DNA of 38,147 bases from Bacteroidales bacterium UBA6192 (GTDB lineage Bacteria > Bacteroidota > Bacteroidia > Bacteroidales > F082), in assembly GCA_002422725.1 (NCBI GenBank), contig DITE01000029.1, positions 35,166 to 73,312 on the forward strand. The letters run 5' to 3'. This document shows, in pieces, positions 16,089-24,992 of the stretch (position 1 is its first letter; each line of letters begins with the position of its first letter). The notes below the pieces were generated by a model. That model was not told where the DNA came from, made no database searches, and worked only from the letters and a program-made list of their open reading frames with translations. Both the position numbers and the translations under genes were made by a program.

Positions 16089-18755
16089 CTAAAGATCCCT
16101 GAAATCTTTTTTCTTATTTAGCTTAAGATCTTGCAGAACAGACGCTTTCACATTAATGGTGAAATTCCAGCTTTTTCTGAATCCTGTGGGAATCCAGCTA
16201 AAACGCATCTCCCAGCAATGGAGGTCGCGATAAACGTTTATGGATGTATAGGACAAATCTTTGGCCTCGAAATCCCAGCCAGTGTTAAAGGTAACTTTCC
16301 ATTTTGGTGTAACATTCACCTCACCCGAAACGCCCAGTGTCTGTACAATTTTTTTATCAACAGTCTTGACAAATCCGATATATTTCGGATTGTCAGAATA
16401 CCGCAGGTTGTAATTAAGGTTGAGCGACCAGGGGACTGTCCAGTCGATATAATCCTGAGGGTTTTCATTGATCTCGGCAAGTTCTTCGTCAGTACCTAGT
16501 TCTGACTTCCTTTCCTGTTTTTTTGCAAAATCCTTTTGACCGATGTTCCAACTCATGCCAAAATCCCAGGTTGTTTGTTTGCGTCGCAACAGCCTCCTGT
16601 TCACATCCCACTCAAACTGATTGATTTGCCGACCACTGGAATCAAGCACATAAGGATCCCAACTCCCCGAATACTGAATGTTCACATTCTTGAGCAGTCT
16701 GGTACGGCCACGAAGACTTATTTCGGACAGGTTAAGTGAATCGCGTGCAATATCGTAGCTTCCTGACAGTGAAAGGTCTTCGATAAGCACTACCTTTCGC
16801 AATCCGTTGATGGTATCTTTCCGGGAAGGGACTTTTATTTCCAGATTATTGCTCACTCCGAAGGTAATCCTTCCTGACTTATCCTTCGGGGGCGATCCAT
16901 ACATAGCTCCTTCAAATTTGCTGTAAACCTGTTCAACACCATTGCCATCAATGTAGGAATCATAGTAACCCCAGAAAGGATCGGAAAACTCCGGAGTGTA
17001 GCTGAATCCAACCCTCGGTGTGAGCACATGTCTGATAGCCCTGATGGGCCCCTTCTTAAATGCTACCATACCATATGCTTTTGTCGACAAGCTGGAAGAA
17101 AAACTGAAATCCAATACGTTTTTCAGTCCTTTTATTGTATCGATCCTTACTCCGGGCAATGTGTCGTTCAGGTTGTCATCCCAGCTTTTGCGCCGATAGT
17201 CAAAATACACCCTGTCGGTTATATTGATCGAATTAGCTAAAGAAAAATATTTCAGCAACTTGATTGGCAAGTTAATAGGCAAACTTTGCTGAATTCCGTT
17301 CTGCATTTTACTTAGTGCATCGGGTTTCAGCAGCAGGCTGTCGGGCAGGCTCAAATAATTGCGTGCATTGAGGGTGTAGTTAACATTGAGTTCCTCATAC
17401 CATTTTGATTTACCAATGGCGTTTTTTCTTTTAAGCGGATAAAAACGGTTCACAGTAAAAGTAAGCTCAGGTAAGCTTACATCAACCATTTTGGTCTTGG
17501 TGTTCTGACGGTGACTTCCATTAAGTGTCAGGAAGTACTTGTTGTTCCAGTTTGTCTGATAAGCCACACTCGATTTGAATTCGTTGCTCAGGTAGTTTTC
17601 GGTTGAAACAGGGTTGAAACGGTTGAAATTGCTGCTGACGATAAACACATCAGCAGAAAACTTCCCTGCAGGCCTTGCTTTGGCATCCTGGCGGTGTGTC
17701 CAACGAATTCTGAAGTCGCGGCTGCGCTGATAATCAGGAGCTCCTTCGCTGCCGGTTATGTTAATCGCATAACTTGTATTGAGCAACCCATCGTATTTGT
17801 AGCGTTTTTTATACCTGAATGTTGGTTTCACCGCCCAGCTTCCCCGGGTGTAGATATCTCCAAGGATATCTAGATCCATATGCTGATTGATAGCCAGATA
17901 ATAGCCTCCGTTTTCGAAGTAAAATCCCCTGTTTGCACTTTCGCCGTAAGTAGGAATCCGTATTCCCGACCGCTGGCCCGATTTGTTTGGAAACAAACCA
18001 AAGGGCACGGCCAATGGGGTAGGAACGTCTTCGATAACCATATAGGCAGGCCCGGTAACAATTTTATCATCAGGAATAACTTTTGATTTGCGAAACCTGA
18101 ATTCAAAATGTGGATGATCCTTGTTGCTGCAGGTGGTATAGGAACCCGACTGAATATTCACCTTATTATCCGGCATTTTCTTTACCCTGTTTCCATGCAA
18201 ATAACCCTGTCCATCCTGAGTGAAAACCTTGGATATCAATCCTTTTCTCGTATCAAAATTGTATGTCATTTCTTCCGACTCAAAAGTCTGACCTCCTTCT
18301 TTGAAAACAGGTGTCCCTGTGAGCTTTCCGGTCGAATCCTGAACACCTCGTGCATACACTTCATTTTTTGCAAAATCCACTTCAATATAAGCTGCATTCA
18401 GTGTTATTTCACCATAAACAATCTGGGCAGCACCATACAAATACACTTTCCGGTTGGGTAAATCCTGAATGATGGAATCGCCGGCAACCCTTTCGACCTT
18501 GGTATCGATAGCCTCTTTCTTTTTTTCCACTGATTTATTATCTGGCAGGCTATCAGGCGATATAACCCTCATACTGAGTGTGTCGGGAAGGTTAACCCGC
18601 AGTGTGTCGGGCAATAATATGGTTGAAGTATCGTTCGATTCCTGAAATACCTGATCTTTTGCACAGGCATTTCCTTTTGGAGAAGCTGTGAAAAATAACA
18701 GAATTATCAACAAAAAGTAAGTTGATAAATCGATGTGTAATTTACAGGAAAACAA
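16089..18755 (-). CDS. lptD: LptD-like LPS assembly outer-membrane protein (OstA family)
   Basis: An 888-residue outer-membrane protein. After a hydrophobic N-terminal signal (TYFLLIILLFFTASPKGNAC) comes an OstA/LptA-like jellyroll domain (about 95-200: NRKVYLYGAAQIVYGEITLN, EEMTYNFDTRKGLIS, GNRVKKMPD), then a long beta-barrel rich in alternating aromatic and polar residues, ending near the C-terminus. This is the Bacteroidota form of LptD, which inserts LPS in the outer leaflet. The frame begins at a TTG (18753-18755) since no ATG occurs between the upstream in-frame stop and the signal peptide; the exact start is uncertain. The gene is divergent from the amidase gene, and their 5' ends are only 35 bases apart. 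Confidence 0.88.
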   Translation of the reverse strand: MFSCKLHIDLSTYFLLIILLFFTASPKGNACAKDQVFQESNDTSTILLPDTLRVNLPDTLSMRVISPDSLPDNKSVEKKKEAIDTKVERVAGDSIIQDLPNRKVYLYGAAQIVYGEITLNAAYIEVDFAKNEVYARGVQDSTGKLTGTPVFKEGGQTFESEEMTYNFDTRKGLISKVFTQDGQGYLHGNRVKKMPDNKVNIQSGSYTTCSNKDHPHFEFRFRKSKVIPDDKIVTGPAYMVIEDVPTPLAVPFGLFPNKSGQRSGIRIPTYGESANRGFYFENGGYYLAINQHMDLDILGDIYTRGSWAVKPTFRYKKRYKYDGLLNTSYAINITGSEGAPDYQRSRDFRIRWTHRQDAKARPAGKFSADVFIVSSNFNRFNPVSTENYLSNEFKSSVAYQTNWNNKYFLTLNGSHRQNTKTKMVDVSLPELTFTVNRFYPLKRKNAIGKSKWYEELNVNYTLNARNYLSLPDSLLLKPDALSKMQNGIQQSLPINLPIKLLKYFSLANSINITDRVYFDYRRKSWDDNLNDTLPGVRIDTIKGLKNVLDFSFSSSLSTKAYGMVAFKKGPIRAIRHVLTPRVGFSYTPEFSDPFWGYYDSYIDGNGVEQVYSKFEGAMYGSPPKDKSGRITFGVSNNLEIKVPSRKDTINGLRKVVLIEDLSLSGSYDIARDSLNLSEISLRGRTRLLKNVNIQYSGSWDPYVLDSSGRQINQFEWDVNRRLLRRKQTTWDFGMSWNIGQKDFAKKQERKSELGTDEELAEINENPQDYIDWTVPWSLNLNYNLRYSDNPKYIGFVKTVDKKIVQTLGVSGEVNVTPKWKVTFNTGWDFEAKDLSYTSINVYRDLHCWEMRFSWIPTGFRKSWNFTINVKASVLQDLKLNKKKDFRDL

Positions 18756-18768
18756 AGGGTTTTGGTGT

Positions 18769-18776
18769 TATTTTTG
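18769..18776 (+). promoter_or_regulatory. Putative -7 promoter element of the amidase gene
   Basis: TATTTTTG fits TAnnTTTG and would start transcription near 18783, eight bases before the preferred ATG. No TTG at -33. Confidence 0.4.
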
Positions 18777-18790
18777 TTTATTGTATACAA

Positions 18791-20038
18791 ATGAATTCAA
18801 TTGTGCAAATATACTGGCTTAAATCATTCACACACCTGATTTCCTATGAACGGTTGATATGGTCAATTGTTGTGCTCATTTTTCTTTCATTATCATCATT
18901 TGAAGCTCATTCGCAGAAGGGTACAAAAATCCGCACAGTTGTAATTGACCCGGGTCATGGTGGAAAAGATCCAGGTGCTGTTGGGAAAAACTCCAAAGAA
19001 AAAGACATTGTACTTTCCGTTGCACTTAAAACCGGAGGCTATATTAAGCAAAACCTGCCTGATGTGAAAGTTATTTACACCCGAACGACAGACGAATTTA
19101 TCGAGTTGTACCGCAGGGCAGCGATAGCCAATGAGAATAATGCAGATGTATTCATTTCGATTCATTGTAATGCCAGTAAGTCGAAAGAAGCAGCTGGTTC
19201 AGAAACCTTCGTGATGGGTGAGCACCGTAGTCAGGCTAATCTGGATGTGGCCATGCTTGAGAACAATGCGATTTTGTATGAAGAAAATGCTGAAGATGAA
19301 TACGGAGGATTTGATTTGTCGGCTACTGAGGCATATATCGCACTAAACCTGGTGCAAAGTGAATACAAACAACAAAGCATACAACTTGCTCAAAAAGTTC
19401 AGCAACAATTCACTGAGAGGGTTGGACGCAAAGACCGGAGTGTTCAGCAGGCTGGTTTTCTGGTACTTTACAAAACTACTATGCCGAGCATTCTTATCGA
19501 GCTTGGATTCATTTCGAACCCGGCAGAAGAGGCATTTTTGCGATCTGAAAAAGGACAGGTTTTTATGGCCTCTGCTATTTACAGGGCTTTTAAAGAGTTC
19601 AAAACCGATTTTGAAAGGGACAATCTGGATTTGTCCTTAAGGAAAAGCGATCTGGAAAAACCCCGGGCTCAGTTACCGGAACAAACCGACTCAGCTAAAA
19701 AGGCAGCCGCGGCCGGTAAACTTGCTGAGCCTGTTCCGGAAAAATCCAATGTAAGCCCATCAGGTGTTAACACTCAGCTCGAATACCGGGTTCAATTTGC
19801 CACTTTCCCACATGAGATTCCATTGTCAGATAAACGCTTTAAAGATCTCAATTCCGTATGGCGTTATCATCACAATGGATTGTGGAAATACACCTCAGGG
19901 ACTTTTAAAACACTAAACGAAGCCGTAAACCATCAGAATGCAGTGAGAAAAAAAGGCTACTCAGATGCTTTTGTAGTTATTTTTGCAGGTGGGAAGCGCA
20001 TTACAGCAGAGGAAGCAAAAGCATTGGGGAATAAATAG
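18791..20038 (+). CDS. N-acetylmuramoyl-L-alanine amidase (Amidase_3) with SPOR-like C-terminus
   Basis: A 415-residue zinc amidase that cleaves the stem peptide from peptidoglycan. An N-terminal hydrophobic helix (LIWSIVVLIFLSLSSF) gives export or anchoring. The Amidase_3 domain (about 50-270) shows the zinc ligands in VIDPGHGGKDPGA and SIHCNASK and the catalytic Glu in SILIELGFISNPAEE. After a Pro/Ala/Lys-rich linker, the last 90 residues (EYRVQFATFP...GYSDAFVVIFAGGKRI) resemble a SPOR-like peptidoglycan-binding module. Start: the ATG at 18791, because the frame further up overlaps the lptD 5' end and the -7 element. The next gene is an MCE protein, a pairing often seen in this phylum. Confidence 0.93.
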   Translation: MNSIVQIYWLKSFTHLISYERLIWSIVVLIFLSLSSFEAHSQKGTKIRTVVIDPGHGGKDPGAVGKNSKEKDIVLSVALKTGGYIKQNLPDVKVIYTRTTDEFIELYRRAAIANENNADVFISIHCNASKSKEAAGSETFVMGEHRSQANLDVAMLENNAILYEENAEDEYGGFDLSATEAYIALNLVQSEYKQQSIQLAQKVQQQFTERVGRKDRSVQQAGFLVLYKTTMPSILIELGFISNPAEEAFLRSEKGQVFMASAIYRAFKEFKTDFERDNLDLSLRKSDLEKPRAQLPEQTDSAKKAAAAGKLAEPVPEKSNVSPSGVNTQLEYRVQFATFPHEIPLSDKRFKDLNSVWRYHHNGLWKYTSGTFKTLNEAVNHQNAVRKKGYSDAFVVIFAGGKRITAEEAKALGNK

Positions 20039-20063
20039 GAATACGTTGTTTGCAAAGTTAATA

Positions 20064-20094
20064 TTGCCATGAACGCTAACTTATTTTATCTTTG
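20064..20094 (+). promoter_or_regulatory. Promoter of the MCE/MlaD gene
   Basis: TTG (20064-20066), 20 bases, TATCTTTG (20087-20094): complete -33/-7 promoter, same boxes and spacing as at yceD. Transcription would start near 20101, 43 bases before the ATG, so this gene can be expressed apart from the amidase. Confidence 0.78.
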
Positions 20095-20143
20095 TCAGCG
20101 CCACATTACACACGATTCAGTTGCAGACTAATTTTGAATAAAA

Positions 20144-21097
20144 ATGAACCTGAAAAATAAATCAGTTTATATTATTGCCCTATCTTTCATCATTGCCTTA
20201 GTCTTATTCATCTGGGGCTTCAACTTTCTGAAAGGGAAAGATGTGTTTTCAAAGCAACGGATTTTCTATGCTTCTTATTACGAAGTGGGCGGCTTAGTTA
20301 AATCAAACCCGGTTATGATTAACGGACTAAGGGTTGGACAGGTAAAGGATTTATACTTTCATCCTGACAACCAGAGAAGTATACTAGTTGAGTTGTCGCT
20401 CAATACAACCATTCCTATTCCGGCTAACAGCATTTCGCGCATTTTCAGCTCCGACCTGATGGGCTCCAAAGCCATCGATTTGCAACTGGGCGATTCCGAT
20501 ATCATGGCCATAGATGGAGACACCCTGCAAACTTCGCTCGAAACCAGCCTGAAAGACGAAGTGAACGCTCAGGTTGCCCCGCTCAAGAACAAGGCAGAAG
20601 ATCTGCTTTCATCCTTAGATTCACTCGTAATGGTGATTCAAACCATTCTCAACGAGAATGCCAAACAGAACATCATGTCGAGTCTGCAGAATATCAGCAA
20701 CACCTTCAAAAACCTTGAAAATACAACAGCCAATATCGACACTATGGTTGTTGAAGAACAAAACAGGATAGCATCCATTTTGTACAATATTGAACTGATA
20801 ACCCGGAATTTTGAAAAAAACAGCAACGAATTCAACCGGATTATTGGCAATATGGCTACTTTCAGCGATTCATTGGTGGCCTCTGATCTCCCGGGAACGG
20901 TTAAAAAGGCCGACGAAACACTGGCTCAGCTATCAGCATTGCTTGCCACAATAAATCGGGGAGAAGGCAGTCTCGGAATGCTGGTACACAACGACACCCT
21001 TTACATTGAACTGGAACGCACCGCAGCCGAAATGAATAAGCTGCTGGAGGACATCAGGCTTAACCCGAAACGATATGTGAAGTTCAGTTTGTTCTAA
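20144..21097 (+). CDS. MlaD/MCE family lipid-transport protein
   Basis: A 317-residue protein with one N-terminal membrane helix (YIIALSFIIALVLFIWGFNF) followed by a single MCE domain (about 35-115: FYASYYEVGGLVKSNPVMIN and GLRVGQVKDLYF are typical) and a long helical C-terminal part (about 140-300). MCE proteins form hexameric rings carrying phospholipids between membranes, here from an inner-membrane anchor into the periplasm. The ABC permease and ATPase partners (MlaE/MlaF) are not in the window. It has its own promoter and is convergent with tsaB. Confidence 0.92.
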   Translation: MNLKNKSVYIIALSFIIALVLFIWGFNFLKGKDVFSKQRIFYASYYEVGGLVKSNPVMINGLRVGQVKDLYFHPDNQRSILVELSLNTTIPIPANSISRIFSSDLMGSKAIDLQLGDSDIMAIDGDTLQTSLETSLKDEVNAQVAPLKNKAEDLLSSLDSLVMVIQTILNENAKQNIMSSLQNISNTFKNLENTTANIDTMVVEEQNRIASILYNIELITRNFEKNSNEFNRIIGNMATFSDSLVASDLPGTVKKADETLAQLSALLATINRGEGSLGMLVHNDTLYIELERTAAEMNKLLEDIRLNPKRYVKFSLF

Positions 21098-21106
21098 TTG
21101 TCCAAT

Positions 21107-21122
21107 AAACTGATTCAGTTTT
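21107..21122. terminator. Weak bidirectional terminator-like hairpin
   Basis: AAACTG-ATT-CAGTTT forms a 6-bp stem with 3-base loop, followed by T residues on the plus strand, between the convergent MCE and tsaB genes (38-base gap). The stem has little GC, so efficiency is doubtful. Confidence 0.35.
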
Positions 21123-21135
21123 CACTTAGGCAGAA

Positions 21136-21840
21136 CTATCTCAGCCCTTTGACCCTGGGCAGAGCAGCGACAAAATCCTTTAAATAAAAAGGCTCAAAAT
21201 AAGACGTATCAACAAATAGCTTGCTGATGAAAGCTTCGTGTGCCATGCCGGCAAGAAATGCGGCTGAAGGCAAAAAATGGTCAACAATCCTGGCATTGGG
21301 CTGATGACTGAGTAGCCCACGGCATTTGGGAGCCCCATCGCCAAAAAACCAAATAACTTGCCTGGTCAGTTCAGAACCAAAAAGTTGTTCATCAATTACC
21401 ACTGCTTCTGTTTCTATCATTGATGCCAGTCGGGTGTCGAATACCGACAAATAAACCTCCATACGACGTGCATCGATCATCGGGCACAATAAATCGTTTG
21501 GGCCAATCATTGTCTTATTCGATTGTATAAAACCCGATGCCATCGAAACAAGTGTTCCAATGGCAATCAATGGTTTATCCAGCGCATAGCAGATACCTTT
21601 TGCTGTCGACACGCCTATTCTGAGACCCGTGAATGACCCGGGACCTTTACTCACCGCAACGGCATCAATCTGATCGAAGCTGATTCCGGTTTCTTTCATG
21701 ATCGATTCGATAAACATGGTAAGCTGTCCTGCATGGGATAGCCGTTCCTGACTTTCTCGCATTGCAACAACTTTCCCGTCGCAGGCAAGTGCTGCTGAGC
21801 AAACTATGGTAGAGGTTTCAATGAGCAGGATATAAGTCAC
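21136..21840 (-). CDS. tsaB: tRNA threonylcarbamoyladenosine biosynthesis protein TsaB
   Basis: A 234-residue ASKHA-fold protein, the non-catalytic partner of TsaD in making t6A37 on ANN-decoding tRNAs. The start YILLIETSTIVCSAALACDG, the SHAGQLTMFIE segment and VSKGPGSFTGLRIGVSTAKG are diagnostic. Start codon is GTG (21838-21840). It follows the efflux adaptor gene by 20 bases on the same strand, so it may be read from the tolC-type transcript; there is no functional link. Near-full family length. Confidence 0.96.
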   Translation of the reverse strand: MTYILLIETSTIVCSAALACDGKVVAMRESQERLSHAGQLTMFIESIMKETGISFDQIDAVAVSKGPGSFTGLRIGVSTAKGICYALDKPLIAIGTLVSMASGFIQSNKTMIGPNDLLCPMIDARRMEVYLSVFDTRLASMIETEAVVIDEQLFGSELTRQVIWFFGDGAPKCRGLLSHQPNARIVDHFLPSAAFLAGMAHEAFISKLFVDTSYFEPFYLKDFVAALPRVKGLR

Positions 21841-21860
21841 GTCGATGCTGATTATTCTTG

Positions 21861-23210
21861 TTAGTCCTTTTCACCCTCAAACAACTTGTCCTTATCCACT
21901 ATCTTCACCGTGTCGCCATTCTTCAGACCCTTTGAAACAGCTCTGTAAGGGCCGGTAACAACAACTGTTCCCACATTGAGGCCTTCAGTAATCTGAATCC
22001 AGGTATTGTCCTGAATGCCTGTTTTCACTTGTTGTAACTTCACTTTGCCCTCATCGAGAACAAATACATACTCATGAATAACTTCATGCTTACCTTCTGT
22101 TTCGACGGCTTTGCTTTCATCAGCTGATTTATTCTTACCAAACCTTCTGCCACTCGTTGTGTCGGCACGGGTTGTTACGGCCTGTATCGGAACAGCAACC
22201 ACATCGCTAAGTTTACGGGTTTGTATTTCGACTGTAGCCGACATACCTGGTCTGAAAGGAGAAGCAATATTGTTTTTCGTATCAATCAGGTCGAGGTAGG
22301 ATTCTTTGTTCATCATAATCCTGACATCAAAATTGGTAACCTGATCGATGCTTACACCAAGTGTGTTGGCCGAAGTTGCAATCTCGGTAACAATTCCCTT
22401 AAACTTCCTGTTGAGATACGCATCCACTTCTATCAGGCAACTATCATTCAATTTCACCCTGGGGATATCATTTTCACTCACTTCAACCTTAACTTCCATC
22501 TGATCGAGATTAGCAATACGCATTATTTCGGTTCCTGCTGAAAACTGCGAAGCACCTGTTACCCGCTCACCAGCTTCGACATTGAGTTTTGAAACAGTTC
22601 CGTCATTGGGAGCATAAATACTTGTGCGGTTAAGATTTTCGCGGGCCTCCTTGAGGGCAGCTTCTGCATTTTGCACCTGAAACTGCGTGGCTTTATGACT
22701 TTCCTGAGCCGCTTCGAGTTCGGCCGTGCCAACTTTATACAAGGATTTTATTCCATCCCAGTCAGCATCCGAAATAACCTGCTGATTCCAGAGTTTTTCA
22801 TTACGGTCATAATCGAGCTTCGTTTTAAGAAACTGTGCTTCAGCCTGTGCAACGCGTGCGCGGGCATTGGCCATATTGGCCCTGGTGGAGTTCACGTTTG
22901 CTTCAACCTGTTCGAGATTTGAAAGATAAATGGTTGCATCAATCTTGGCCAATATGGCACCTTTATTCACATAGTCGCCTTCACGAACAAAAAGACTGAC
23001 CACTTCTCCTGAAATATAAGGGGTTATCTTGACTTCAAGGGCAGGTTGTATTTTTCCGTTCGCAGCCACGGTTTCAATGATCGTACGGTTTTTGGCTTCT
23101 TCAACACTTACTTCGGTGATGTTTCTGTTTTGCTTCTTTGCTACTATCAGCAATACGACAACAAGTATCAATGCTCCACCAACTATGAGATACCATTTTT
23201 TGTTTTTCAT
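21861..23210 (-). CDS. HlyD/MacA-type efflux periplasmic adaptor subunit
   Basis: A 449-residue membrane-fusion protein. One N-terminal membrane helix (WYLIVGGALILVVVLLIVAK), lipoyl/barrel-sandwich halves (VKITPYISGEVVSLFVREGD and SIYAPNDGTVSKLNVEAGER), a long alpha-helical hairpin between them (about 95-200), beta-barrel and membrane-proximal domains (PFRPGMSATVEIQTRK, VAVPIQAVTTR). This links an inner-membrane pump (ABC or RND) to TolC. The outer-membrane factor gene lies directly upstream on the same strand, but no pump gene follows: the next gene is tsaB. The pump may be encoded elsewhere. Confidence 0.94.
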   Translation of the reverse strand: MKNKKWYLIVGGALILVVVLLIVAKKQNRNITEVSVEEAKNRTIIETVAANGKIQPALEVKITPYISGEVVSLFVREGDYVNKGAILAKIDATIYLSNLEQVEANVNSTRANMANARARVAQAEAQFLKTKLDYDRNEKLWNQQVISDADWDGIKSLYKVGTAELEAAQESHKATQFQVQNAEAALKEARENLNRTSIYAPNDGTVSKLNVEAGERVTGASQFSAGTEIMRIANLDQMEVKVEVSENDIPRVKLNDSCLIEVDAYLNRKFKGIVTEIATSANTLGVSIDQVTNFDVRIMMNKESYLDLIDTKNNIASPFRPGMSATVEIQTRKLSDVVAVPIQAVTTRADTTSGRRFGKNKSADESKAVETEGKHEVIHEYVFVLDEGKVKLQQVKTGIQDNTWIQITEGLNVGTVVVTGPYRAVSKGLKNGDTVKIVDKDKLFEGEKD

Positions 23211-23303
23211 ATTTTTCTGATTGGTTTTTTCAAAAGGATGTTCCGGGCATATTTCACAAAATTAGTTTTTTTTATCGTGATTCCTGATCAATCAACTATC
23301 AAA

Positions 23304-23330
23304 TCCCTGCCAGTGTTACCACGACAGGGA
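23304..23330 (-). other. Stem-loop in the gap between the outer-membrane factor and adaptor genes
   Basis: TCCCTG (23304-23309) pairs with CAGGGA (23325-23330), with outer ATCAA/TTGAT also complementary. Lies in a 156-base intercistronic gap of a minus-strand pair; no T-run follows on the minus strand, so it may be an mRNA-processing or stability structure rather than a terminator. Confidence 0.35.
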
Positions 23331-23366
23331 TGCTTGATGATTAATAAGACTATGCAAATAACCCGT

Positions 23367-24755
23367 TTATTCCTGATTGTCTGAAATATCCTGAAGAGTA
23401 ATGGTTCTGCCAAGATAAAAATCAAGGATTTTAAGCTTGAAAATATAATCATACTTGCCCGATAACAAATCTGATTCAGCCCGGCTTAGTTGGTTCTTAG
23501 CCACATTGTAGTCAATGGCATTAACCATTCCTACATTAAACTTTTCCTCGGTGTATTTGAATGCCTCCCTGAGGCTTGATAATGACTTCTGGCGGGCAGT
23601 AAAAGAAGCATAGGCAGCAACCGCATCGCTATAAGCACTTTCAATGTTCTTGCGCAGGGTGTTGCGTGCCAGATCGAGGTTATAATTGGCATTCATCAGG
23701 TTCAGCTTCGACCGGTTAATGTAAGAACTGATCTGATAACCGTTAAAAATAGGAATGTTTAACCTGATTGATAAGGTTGTGTTGCGGTTATCCTTTAATT
23801 GATCATCAAATGACTTAACCTCACCCTGCTGGGTAATAATCTGATCGGAATAATTCGTGCCAAATGCTCCCTGAAGTCCAAGGTTAGGGCTGCGACTTCC
23901 CCTGGCAATGGCCAATGCTTTTGTACTGCTGATTGAATAGTATTCAGCACTTTTGATCTCGGGCATGATACCCAAAGCAGTATTATAGATACTCTGTATC
24001 GGAAGTAAAGATGGTGCATCGGGAAGTTTCAAATTCGGAACCTGAATGGAAATTTCATTATCTGATGTCAATTCAAGCAACTGGAGAAGATCCAGATAGG
24101 CCAGGTTCAACTGGTTTCGGGCTTGCACCACACTCACTTCTTCGTTGGCCAACTGTGCCTGAATTTCAAGCAGACTCCCTTTTGCCAGGGTTCCGGCATC
24201 AACAAGTTTACGGGTACGATCAACCTGTTGCTGTGTAACTTCAAGCTGCCGGTTGGCATTTCCAACCAACTCCTGACTAAACAGAATCTGAAGATAATAT
24301 CCTGCCACGGCAATAGCAATGTCGTTGCTTATTTTATCAGAATTGTACTTTGCAGCCAGATAATCTGCTCTGCTCTTTTTCATGGCATTCTGTTTCTGAA
24401 AACCATTAAACAAGGTAACATCAGAGCTCAGGTTAAAATAACTCTGTTGTGTCTGCTGATCAACATATTTATATGTAGCAAGGTCAATTGACCTTCCCCA
24501 ACCATAGGAATGCGAGGCAGCTGCATTTACCGATGGCAGCATATCCAGTTTGCTTTCAAGCATGTTTATTTCACCGGTTTTTACATCAAGTCTGCTTTGC
24601 TTTATCCTGATATTATTTGCCAACGCATGTTGGATACATTCTTCCAGAGTCCATACTTTTTGTGCCAGTATACTTCCTGAAAAAAGCAGTAAGGCTGATG
24701 CAAAGAATAAGAATGACCTGATGGATCTGTTTGTCGGATTGTTGTGTGTGCTCAT
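23367..24755 (-). CDS. TolC-family outer-membrane efflux protein
   Basis: A 462-residue outer-membrane factor. Signal peptide (about 1-31, FLFFASALLLFSGSILAQ), then VWTLEECIQHALANNIRIKQ, the typical start of the first OEP repeat, with two halves of long helices (about 35-225 and 250-450) including ANLGLQG-type strands (SPNLGLQGAFGTNYS) and FNVGMVNAIDYNVAKNQLSR near the end. It forms the trimeric exit duct for an efflux system whose adaptor is encoded next. ATG at 24753-24755. Confidence 0.94.
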   Translation of the reverse strand: MSTHNNPTNRSIRSFLFFASALLLFSGSILAQKVWTLEECIQHALANNIRIKQSRLDVKTGEINMLESKLDMLPSVNAAASHSYGWGRSIDLATYKYVDQQTQQSYFNLSSDVTLFNGFQKQNAMKKSRADYLAAKYNSDKISNDIAIAVAGYYLQILFSQELVGNANRQLEVTQQQVDRTRKLVDAGTLAKGSLLEIQAQLANEEVSVVQARNQLNLAYLDLLQLLELTSDNEISIQVPNLKLPDAPSLLPIQSIYNTALGIMPEIKSAEYYSISSTKALAIARGSRSPNLGLQGAFGTNYSDQIITQQGEVKSFDDQLKDNRNTTLSIRLNIPIFNGYQISSYINRSKLNLMNANYNLDLARNTLRKNIESAYSDAVAAYASFTARQKSLSSLREAFKYTEEKFNVGMVNAIDYNVAKNQLSRAESDLLSGKYDYIFKLKILDFYLGRTITLQDISDNQE

Positions 24756-24992
24756 AAAAAATGAAATGATTTATCGCTTTTGCTCCACGAAAATAGTGCC
24801 AATTATCTTAGACATTGATTATCTGAATTATATATTGAACAACTTCATGTGTTATAATCAAAGGTTGTACGAATCGGGTCAACTGATGTCCACAAATGGA
24901 CAGTATTAAATGCAGACAGGTCAAAGGTAAGAAAACCACGTGTGCACATGAATTGATGAAAAGCTTAATTTTACCTTTTAAAAACATGACTC

